A stretch of DNA of 64,000 bases from NCBI RefSeq assembly GCF_052857255.1, contig NC_135505.1:138172343-138236342 (forward strand). Direction: 5' to 3'. Every line of letters starts with the position of its first letter. Within the stretch, counting starts at the first letter, position 1. Shown one piece after another: positions 55,189-64,000 of this stretch. The notes beneath the pieces are model-generated. The model was not told the origin of the DNA and made no database searches. It saw only the letters and a list, made by a program, of their open reading frames with translations. The position numbers and the translations under genes are program-made. Source of the stretch: Amblyomma americanum. Taxonomy: Eukaryota > Arthropoda > Arachnida > Ixodida > Ixodidae.

Positions 55189-55969
55189 GTATGTGAGTCT
55201 ACATTTTGCATACAAATTGTAGCATGGTGCGACGCGAATGAAAAAAAAAACGGCCCGGTCGCACTGTCGTTGCGACCTAGCGGCCTAGCGTCGGTGCGGC
55301 CTTTCAGTGGCCGAAAATTCTTCGGCTGCAATAAATGTCAAACATCGTGGCAGGCGTTGATTTCGTAATCATGGGTAATGATATCGAGACATGATGTATT
55401 ATTATGTTCAGTAATACGTTTTCGCCTTTCCAAAGCAGACAACGAGGCTGACTACTGTGGCCGTCACTGCGACCGCACCGACGTTGCGACAGTGCGACCA
55501 GCTTGTTGAAAGTCTGTCGCAGTGGCCCTGCGACGAGAACGACACGCATTTCTGTCGCACAGCGGCATAAATCGCACTGCGCTGCGGCAACAATCGCATC
55601 ATGTGAAACGGCCCTGCGATAACTGAGGCCAGCAGCACCCCGCCGAGCAAGGCTGCTCTTGCAGGTTACCTGCTGCAGTGCCTGTCGCGTCTGTTTCCAT
55701 TGCTTTGTGTGTCGTATTTATTTCCACTAAAATGCTTTACGGCCTGACTGTTCTTGACCAACCAGCCCAGCGACAACTTGTGTTGAACTTGCTGTCGCAG
55801 TTCGTACCTGTAGCGACTAGTGCCCGCACTAAAAATCGGAAGCGGCCGTCGAGCCGTACCCGCCACGGTGACTGCGCTTCGATGAACGCGAAATGCAGAC
55901 GATCCGTATGTGCTGTGCAGTGTCAGTGCGCATCTTGATGTGCATGAAAGCAGCTCTTTCTTTCTTTCT

Positions 55970-56275
55970 TTTATTCCCCTTCCTCACGGCGCTGTGTTTG
56001 AGGTGTCCACCGAAAGTGAGACAGTTACTGCGCCTTTCCTTTTCTCAAAACTGATTTATTACGGAAACGTGAAACGCAAAATGGGCCCCTGTGCTGTGCG
56101 AAGTGCAGGTTCAAGATCCCCAAGTGGTGGAAATTATTCCGGATCCCTCCACTACTGCACCTTCTTTCAATCTCCCTTATCCCTTCTCTTACAGTGCAGT
56201 TAAGGTGTCCACAGAGACCTGAGACAGATACTGCACCATTTCCTTTCTCCAAAAACCAATTTTCATTTATTAATA
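55970..56275 (+). mobile_element. Truncated Ruka-like SINE copies (copy B)
   Basis: Counterpart of 30243-30600, with the part between the two 3' halves shorter than in copy A. Confidence 0.75.
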
Positions 56276-56374
56276 TTGCAAGCCTGCTATGCTACAGCAC
56301 CTGGAGCTTGCTAGAACTTTTTCTCACTTGAAGGATGTTTATGTTAGGATACAAATTAAAAAAAAAAAACAGGC

Positions 56375-56660
56375 CAGTAATTGACACCGGGTCCGTGGCG
56401 TCCTGTATCACACCATTTGCCACTTGCGACAGTCATGATATCAGCTTTTTAGTGTCTGACTATATTACACAAGCCAAGTATCAAAATTCTAGAGCTTATA
56501 ATTTTTTTTCTTGTAGTAGCTTCTTATTTAGTTAGAGAGAAGCTTCCACAGCTGTCAACACACTACTTTTTAGTCTTGAAGGAATAATGTTTGGGGGGGG
56601 GGTCCTGAATGTGGGCGGAGCTTCACTGAAGACCTAAGTTGTATCTGACTATAGCCGTTT
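56375..56660 (+). mobile_element. MITE related to 8616-8922 (copy B)
   Basis: Counterpart of 30690-30976; ends at TATCTGACTATAG. Confidence 0.75.
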
Positions 56661-59094
56661 AGTGCCCATTCTCTTTTTGGAAAGCGATCTTCTTCGCTAG
56701 TCATTTGTAACTGCATTCGCTGTGGCTCGGCACTTCGGTTTTAGTTTTTGTGCAAGTGTGGTCCACAGCTTCAACTACACACCATCAAAAGCAGCAGTAG
56801 CAAGCAAACGGGTGTGTTCACTCTTATCAAGGGGTAATTTTCGTTCCACATATATGCAACAATTCTGATCATGCTGTTTGATTTAGTTTGTGTCAGAGGA
56901 CAGCATATGGCATATGTTTGCGACTTGCCAAAACTTTGTTCTGCAGATCATGCTTCGTGTCGAAAACTGTGTGGAGCTATAAGAATGTACTGACATTCAT
57001 TGTGTGCATGATGTGCATGTCAGAGCATCGGCACCAGTGACATCGGCCGGAGGATAAGGCAGTAATTCCTCTCCGAACCTGGCACGTCACAGGCACCTCT
57101 ACAGTGGCATGGTTTAAAAGGCTGCTGGAAGTGAAGCCACTGAGCACCCATAGGTGTCACTGTCACTGAGGGAGGAGCGCCCCTGATGTGTTTGTAAGTG
57201 GCTGCACTGGCTTCCATATCAAAAGCTCTCCTCTTTTTGCCAATGTTCATAGCCTTAATGGTACCTGAACTATTTTACATTTTTTGTGTTTCTCCTGCAC
57301 GCACTGCATGAAGACATCTGCATACTGGTAAGATTGTGCATGAGGTGGAGCATTACACGGCAATCAATAGTAGTACTTGCATGTATGTATGTAGAGGTCA
57401 GACTTATGCCACAGTACTTGTAAATTTTGTGAGTCAGTGAGCTCTGTCAGCCTTTCTTATATATTGGTGATTGGAAGACATTGATGCATTCCCAGCATCC
57501 CATTCAAAATGAACGTGTACCTGTGCTGCTCATGGAAAAGCTCAGGACAGAAAATCACCTGTGGCAACTGTTTGTCTAAAACTGATTAGTACTTGCAGGA
57601 ATTAAGGCACTTTTTGTATGATGCATGGTTTATTTACTACCAAATGAGCTTTGTTTTGGGATTATTTGAAGCAAAAGCTAAGTAAGAAATTAATATTAAG
57701 TAGTGTGGCTTGGTTGTTCACCTTGTTTCCCTTGGTACTTTGTCACTAAGCAAGGTTAAAATGAACATTTCAAGTGACTGTGTCCTAGGCAAGAAGTTTT
57801 GTAATTGGCTAAGCAAACATTTTCCAAATTATACAGCATGTGCTCTTTGCAACTCGCCTAATTGCAGTTAATTGTGATATTTCAGACAACCACTTCAGCC
57901 TCATTGTGACCGCTCCAGCATCTCTCCACTGGGACCACGGCTGCTTGTGCAGGCTGCCTACTAGAGTCTTTTCAGCCCAGTCTATTATTTCCGTTGTTTT
58001 TATCTATGTTCGCATGTTTTACAGCAATTGCCAGTTTCTCTAACTGTGCTGCAGCAGTTTGTGTTATGAAAGATGACCCTGAGGAGTTCACATTTTAATT
58101 CAGTTTAGCGTGCAGAAGCTGCTATGCTAAGCAACAACATCAAGCCACCATGGTTGTAAGGTTCCTTGTTATTTATATCTGGAAATCACCAGTCTTGCCA
58201 AAGCTTGCCTTGGCTGCCTCTTTTGCCTTGAATGCATTGTCTTAATTTTTCGCATACAAAGCCTGAGATCCAGTATACAAGTGTGTCATTCTTCTTTTTT
58301 GAGTTGTTATGAACATTATACGTTGTTTCATTTGCATTACTGTTGCAACCTGTATTTTTACCCATGTTGTTATATTTCTGTGGCAGGTTATGCAATGCTC
58401 TATTCCTGTGACAGTTTATACTGTTGTGCATTTTGTCTTTGCCTGTTTCTTTGATCAGTTTAGTGTGCAGTCCTAGTGCCTATTCACATTGCCTATGCGT
58501 ATTCTATGCAATGTCCTTGTTGACTCTATGTCTCTGTTCATACAGACACAGCCTAGAAGACTAATCATTCCATGAATATGTGAAAGATTCTCAGCCTGTG
58601 TTCTGCAGTTCTGCATTTTCGGAAGGAAAATAAAATAAAACGCACATCGACGCACATGAAATAGGCAATAAAAATTAACCTGTGGCTGTTCTTAAACACA
58701 CCTGTTAATACACTCATAATAGTACTCGCAAAACACTTTATACATATCCATCTTCCCACATTTGAAGCCACTACATTCTTCTTTTTTGAAAGTAGTTTTG
58801 AGAAAATGTTTGGAGACGGAATGTATTATTTAATGAAGGACCTACTGTTATATTTGCACATATTTCAGTTATTTGTGGTGAGAAAGATTATAAGGAGGCT
58901 TTTATGACCTAGTGTTATTTTGCTTGAAGCAGCAAATTACAGAGACACCCAGAATGTGCGTTACTGCATAGATTCGACTGAATAAAATGTGGGTGGCTGT
59001 ACTTTGGACAACTTCCACATGGGTGTATTAGGGCAGATCTGCAGGGGTGCGAAACTGATGGTGGATATTCAAGCACTGCAGTGCAGATAAAGCT
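56661..59094 (+). other. Duplicon block of unit 3, copy B
   Basis: Counterpart of 30980-33380, including the TGATATTTCAG block ending 57885. Differences are mostly single bases. No preserved frame is seen. Confidence 0.55.
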
Positions 59095-59235
59095 CATAGG
59101 CGTGTGCAGGGGGGGGGGCAAAGGGGGCTGCGGCTCCCTTAATTGGCATTAGGGAGGCATGAGATGCAGAAGATGTGAACAAGCACTACCATGAGCATTG
59201 CCCTCCCCTTATGGAGAGAACTGTGCATGCCTATG
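59095..59235. mobile_element. Short MITE with CATAGGCGTG termini (copy B)
   Basis: Counterpart of 33381-33520, with a G-run of slightly different length. Confidence 0.75.
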
Positions 59236-59264
59236 ATTTACGAGGGTGTTGTTGCGGGCTAGTT

Positions 59265-59765
59265 GCTGAAAAGGGAACAGCGCGAACACAGGACGAAGAG
59301 AGGAACGTATGACACAGGCGCTGACTTACAACTGATGTTTATTCGAAAGGTGCAGACCATCCATCAACCTGATGTCTAAGGAGACTGCCTATCTAGACAA
59401 GTGATTTTACCTCGCTTTTTAAGTTTTTAACTATTTTACACCAAGTGTTAGCCACGTTCCCGTTTTTTTACCTTACCGCATGCCCATTTTCCATCCTTCA
59501 CCTGCATCTTGTTGTTTGCTTTCTCTCGTGTCACCCTTCCCACAGGCATCGTTTCTTGTTAAAACTTTTGTAACTTTTATAGCTTTGAAGATTTTATCGC
59601 TTTCATCCGGCCCTCTACACTGCCCATGAATGTTGACTCAGCTGACAGCTTGCCGCGAGACTATTTATATGTATGTGCACCTTTCGAATAAACATCAGTT
59701 GTAAGTCGGCGCCTGTGTTGTACGTTCCTCTCTTCGTACTGTATTCGCGCTGTTCCCTTTTCAGC
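59265..59765. mobile_element. Long foldback element with GCGCTGACT arms (copy B)
   Basis: Counterpart of 33550-34050. Both arms are present. The candidate left duplication now reads CCTATGATT. Confidence 0.8.
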
Positions 59766-59888
59766 CTATGGTTATGCTAGTAAGTTCTGAACTCAGGCTC
59801 TAATGGGCTGCATAAAAGCTTATGTGGTTTTTGGAACCTTGTGCAAAACTATGCTTTACCCTTTGTCCTCTATCCCATTTCTCCGCAG

Positions 59889-60048
59889 AGGTGGACAGTG
59901 ATGTGCCGACCCCACCCTTGTGCTGCCAGACGTGCAACGGTGCGTTCGCCACACAAACCCTCCTGGACGAGCACCAGCAGCGCGAGCATACCCTGGGACC
60001 GCAGGGAAAGTACTGCTGCACCTACTGCCCGTACTCCAGCGACAGCAA
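59889..60048 (+). CDS. C2H2 zinc-finger exon 1 (unit 3, copy B)
   Basis: The acceptor CTCCGCAG ends at 59888 and the donor is AA|GTAAGTGAG. I see no base difference from 34174-34333. It encodes finger 1 and the cysteine half of finger 2, and splices in phase to 62263. Confidence 0.88.
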
Positions 60049-60645
60049 GTAAGTGAGGGGTTTACTTCTCGCCACGTTTACTTGTTTCTGAGTCATTAAT
60101 CTCCCCACCTCCCCAGTTAAGTAGGTTTTTTCTGAATTTTCACTCTTCTTGGTGGCGGCGTTGTTGTTACAAGGCTGTTGCGACATAATGATCTTTTTGC
60201 AACATAATGATGCAGTTCCCATTTTCCTTCTTTAAATTGAGCCTCCCAGAGTGACGTCTCAGTGCAGCCCATAGAATTTTGGTTTCTCTCAATCCTTACC
60301 TGCTGTGACCTCCTGTTTTGGGCACTCGCTGCGCATTTCGCACCTCACTAATGGTACGACGTAGTTGGTAATAGCAGCTGTCATTAAAAGTACTCTAAAG
60401 AGGTTATCTTTCATGAGTGCAATATTTCGTGAATTCAGCTAAAGTTGAAATTTTGGAATATTTCACGCAAGCTAGATTTCTCTCGGAAGGTGTGCTACGT
60501 TTCGGACACTGTAAACACACAAGCATGGCTCGGCGCTAAGTCGTCCTCCCCTCTCGCAGTTGTGACCATGGCAGGAGCTCTACGTTAGATGAAGAGAAAG
60601 GACACCAGGTCGATGTCCTAGCTGAAATATACATTTGTTTGGTCA

Positions 60646-60815
60646 CTGCAGTGGTGGCCTGATGGCCTGAGCATCCGCCGTGCATGTGGGAGATGTGGGT
60701 TTCGATCCCCAGTGACGTTAGGTACCTGTAAAAGCTTTCTCCTGGCCAGTGCTTGGCTGCACAGCCTGGGCAGCCAAAGGGTGCTCTTGCGTCATAAAAA
60801 TCCATCACCATCATC
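60646..60815 (+). mobile_element. Second tRNA-derived SINE family (copy B)
   Basis: Counterpart of 34931-35100. The left duplication is at 60633-60645. The right copy at 60816-60828 has one change (GTTTGCTC for GTTTGGTC). Confidence 0.88.
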
Positions 60816-61049
60816 ATTTGTTTGCTCGGGTTGCCACCTGTAGACGTTGCCGCTAAACAAAATACAACAACGAGGATATGCCAGAGAGGCTCCATTGTTC
60901 TTTTGATTACCTGATGGCTGCATCTATCAGACACACTGGGAGGCTGCACCCGATGAAGCCGGTGAAGCGCTATAGTCAGCTCTCCTCTCTGTATTGCTGT
61001 GTGGTTCGCACACTTGAATTGTTCCTTTAACGAGTAACAAATGGATATA

Positions 61050-62142
61050 TCGTATTTACACGATTGTAAGTCGACCTATTTTTAAAATTTGAAAATCCGA
61101 AGTGGGGGGATCAACTTACAATCGAAATGAAAACATCGCACTATATATCAGGCATGCTACAGAGTGGTTGCATTTTTGCTGTGTGGCTCTGTCGCATCGC
61201 TCTTGGTGCTGGCCTTGAGCAGCTGCTATGTCAATGCACAGAACTGGCATCCCCTCCCCGCGCGCGCGGGTGGCGGCCGATAGCGGCTATCGATAAACAG
61301 CAAACTGGCACCCCACACTTCCCACACATGGCTGCTGACTGCGGTTGCTGATAAGCGGCGGCGGCCCGATAATGCTATCGCATTCTACAGGAAGCTCAAG
61401 CATCCAACAAGTTTTCTTTTAACTTTCAAATGCGAGCTCGGTGCTCAAAGGAATGTTGATAGTTGATGGAAGGGCCGCTGTTCCAGTCGAGCCAGCACCC
61501 CCACTCGGAACGGCAGCGGTGCTGGGGAGTGTCGAAGGCCGACGGAAAGGCCGACGCCACTGACAGATTTGACTACTGCCGGCCGCGTTTCACAAGTTTT
61601 TAATGTAGTGCTTCATCAGTCATCATTCATGCTCCAGGTCCGGCAAGCGACCGGCGCTCGTTCACCGCTACATTCAATATGGCTGCTATGTTTTACGCTG
61701 AAGAAACGAACAGATGCACACCGGGACGCAAGTTTGACGTTTGCAACGGGTGATACAGGTTTAACAGCTGCAGCAACGAAAATTTTCAGCTGTTCCACAC
61801 GATGTCGTGATGTGGATTTTTGCGAAATGCGGGATTTCGCTGGACGACGACGTTAGAACGACGTGCTGTAGAACGGCAGCAGCGATCACGACGGCAGCGC
61901 TGCTGAGGACGATGGCGCAAGTGTGGACGAGTAGTCCAGTGACTAATACATTTTCGTTTTGGAGTGTGCCCACGGGCACGCCAGTGTGTGGCAGCCGATA
62001 GCGGCTGGCGATAAGCGGCGGCCGCTGGATAATGCTATCGTGTTCAACTATTCAAGGACAAGCTTAAACAACTTCGGAAGTTTTTTTTTATTTTTTGGAA
62101 ATGTGATTTGGGGGGAGTCAACTTACAATCGTGTAAATACGG
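61050..62142. mobile_element. Pogo/Tigger-like element in the zinc-finger intron (copy B)
   Basis: Counterpart of 35335-36464. The right terminus reads CCGTATTTACACGATTG inward. The flanking TA on the right has mutated to TG. Transposase-end fragments are again broken. Confidence 0.75.
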
Positions 62143-62262
62143 TGCTTCGGACATATGTCTTTAGATATCTGCTGTTTTTTGTTGTTGTTGTTGCACAGCA
62201 CCATTAATGCTACCACTTGCAGTGTGTACCCATTGTCCTCCTCCTTTCATCCATGCACCCAG

Positions 62263-62650
62263 GACCCATGTCACCTTGCACGAGAGGACGCACACTGGAG
62301 AGCGGCCTTTTGTGTGCAAAACCTGCAAGAAAGCCTTCAAACAATCATATTCCCTTAGGCGCCACTTGTTGATCCACACGGGAGACAAGCCTTACAAGTG
62401 CACTGACTGTGGCCGGCGTTTCACCGAATCGTCGAACTTGGGGCGTCACCGCAAACTGATCCACTTGGATGACAGCGTAGCCTCAAATGTGTGTCCCCAC
62501 TGCAATAGGGGGTTCTGCCAACCGTCTGACCTCAAGCAGCACCTGCTGAAACACACGGGGCAGTGGCCACATGTCTGCTCTCAGTGCGGCATGGGATTCA
62601 AAGAAATCACCCACCTCTGGCGTCATGCGACAAGGATGCACAACAAATAG
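62263..62650 (+). CDS. C2H2 zinc-finger terminal exon (unit 3, copy B)
   Basis: The acceptor CACCCAG ends at 62262 and the stop is TAG at 62648-62650. It completes finger 2, then encodes CKTCKKAF, CTDCGRRF, CPHCNRGF and CSQCGMGF, so the spliced protein has six fingers. The linkers are consensus-like (HTGERPF, HTGDKPY, HTGQWPH). Compared with copy A about 15 residues differ, including His for Asp at helix position +3 of the last finger (FKEITHL versus FKEITDL), a base-contacting position. This is the best preserved zinc-finger gene in the window. A relic seventh finger follows. Confidence 0.9.
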
Positions 62651-62770
62651 AACTCACTCTTGGGCCCACAGTGTGGCGGAAGCTCAACCGTGCTGTCTGA
62701 CCTGAGAAGACATATGCACAAGCTTCACGGATGCATAGGAGAGGACAATGAGCAGGACATCATCGAGTGA
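62651..62770 (+). pseudogene. Relic seventh finger after the stop (copy B)
   Basis: A frame after the TAG reads GPQCGGSSTVLSDLRRHMHKLH to TGA at 62768-62770 in pieces. The first cysteine of C-x2-C is replaced by Gly. It is better preserved than in copy A. Confidence 0.75.
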
Positions 62771-63075
62771 CAAAGGCACAAGGATGGCGCGGCACACGTC
62801 TGATGGGAGGCTAGATGCATTATTTTCAGGATATCTACACATGAAAGGAAAAAAAAATCCGAAGGCAGCAGTTATCTTGAGCAACTACAGAACTTCTTCA
62901 ACAACACAACAGTGGGAATGCAAGGTACAAGGTGCATGATGAAGCTTTGCGGCTTTAAGATGTTGGCAAGAAAATGTGTCCTTCTTCAGTAAAGAGGTTA
63001 TTTGGATGTTTTTCATGTGAGCAAAAATATGTCCGTGAAGAAGGTCGCAAGCAAGACTTAAGTACCAAAGGAGCA

Positions 63076-63081
63076 AATAAA
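63076..63081 (+). terminator. AATAAA polyadenylation signal, unit 3 copy B
   Basis: Same context as 37390, about 425 bases after the stop. Confidence 0.8.
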
Positions 63082-63089
63082 ACTGATTG

Positions 63090-64000
63090 CATTTATTGGA
63101 ACGACCTGTTTTGAGTCAGTGTGGCTTTGAAGGAAGGGTATGTATTACAATGTCTGGCACCAGTTTGCTTAGCTGTGAATTCTGTGTTGCCACTTGACAT
63201 ACTTTAAGCATGGTTTGCATGTCAGGTATATGTCACCATGGGGCCTTGAATTATGCTAGTGCATGATGGATGATTAGAGACCATACCTAGACCACCCGGA
63301 GTAAGATTTTTAAGAATCATGCTTGGAGCATGAAAGTGTGCATTTTCCTTTTAATTTAAAGATAAAGTGTGCAGATGTAATATTGGCTAGAGTTACTGAG
63401 AAAATTCCGGATCAGTATACATTCAAGGAGAATAAAAGGTTTCGAAATGCTGAGGATTGCATTCTCAAAGGTCGCCGTTTTACTTGCAAAAATAATAAAT
63501 ATTAGTCAGTTCATCTACAACTAGCTTTATGCTTTCAAGACTGACATATCTATAATTGTTAATTTAAATTTTCATGCAGTTTTTTGTAAAGAATTGCAGT
63601 ATTGCAAAGATAACTAATTGCACTTTGAAATTCCAAAACAACAATGCCATCCGTAGCTCATGGGAACCTTTACTTGTGCACTGCAGTCAACTATAATGCG
63701 GTGGTAAAAGCATGCTTCTCTCACTGATGCTTTCTTTTTCCTGTGTTTCATTATAACGCTTGTGTAAACACTTTGTGTTTTGCTATTCAGGGGATGCACT
63801 GCATACTATCGTCACGGACTTGCCCTCGACAAAGATCGCACGGTAGTGATGTTAGGCGTTTCGTTCGTGCGGTTCGTTGCAATCAGACGTGGTGCTAAGT
63901 TGCGATGTGTGTGTCGCAGCAGGCATGGACAACAAAAGCATTGGCACCAGTGACATTGTAAAATACATCAGTAATTGCTGTCCAAGCCTGGCATCTCATA
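63090..64000 (+). other. Post-gene flank, copy B, to window end
   Basis: Counterpart of 37400-38310. It still matches copy A at the last base, so the duplication continues beyond the window. Confidence 0.6.

Larger units (their letters stand above)
54808..64000 (+). repeat. Segmental duplication, copy B (continues past window)
   Basis: Matches copy A (29170-38310) in order and orientation. Small extra pieces relative to A include a stretch near 54850, about 17 bases near 55005, a stretch near 55260 and one near 55885. The left junction follows an AGGTGGCG (54800-54807) that mirrors CGCCACCT at 54762-54769 beside the LINE. Confidence 0.97.

Noticed and set aside
1..64000. CRISPR array, bacterial operon or prophage
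   Set aside because: No regularly spaced direct repeats with spacers, no ribosome-binding-site/gene packing; splice sites, SINEs and AATAAA signals show a eukaryotic nuclear genome.

Overview
The window is eukaryotic genomic DNA and almost certainly from an arachnid, most likely a hard tick. The basis is long intron-like stretches, AATAAA signals, tRNA-derived SINEs resembling the tick Ruka type, THAP/P-element transposases and many small inverted-repeat elements. The species call is inference; I ran no search. There is no bacterial-style gene organisation, no rRNA and no stand-alone tRNA gene.

The host content is a tandem array of decaying C2H2 zinc-finger gene units on the + strand. Each complete unit has a 160-bp exon (one finger plus the first half of a second) and a terminal exon of 388-505 bp. 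The intron splits a finger between its cysteine pair and its histidine pair. Exon-1 copies lie at 13046, 21318, 34174 and 59889. Exon-2 copies lie at 2273 (frameshifted), 23568, 36579 and 62263. A conserved AATAAA follows each exon 2. Between the exons are diverged paralogous blocks, so the window carries its own empty sites for many insertions. The first coding exon of the gene is not recognisable here.

A younger, larger duplication overlies this array. 29170-38310 (copy A) is repeated almost base for base at 54808-64000 (copy B), offset about 25.65 kb, and copy B runs off the right edge. Both copies carry a short exon resembling the start of a SWIM-family protein, a zinc-finger exon pair, two kinds of SINE, a pogo-like element inside the zinc-finger intron, and foldback elements.

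The rest is mobile DNA. There is a reverse-strand Ty3/gypsy fragment with 5' LTR, gag and protease at 13990-16102, and several LINE fragments: 4450, 20949, 38647 and 42553, plus a long RT ORF at 52656-54780. Pogo/Tigger-like elements with TA duplications lie at 8061, 17231, 35335, 43805 and 61050. Two different P-element families sit side by side. The older one (40761-46584) has introns, frameshifts and two nested insertions. The younger one (46612-50657) has matching terminal inverted repeats, a 7-bp target duplication and a 676-codon catalytic ORF, but one frame change and a missing zinc ligand.

No operon-like cooperation exists. The reading is a zinc-finger cluster expanding by duplication while being colonised by transposons.
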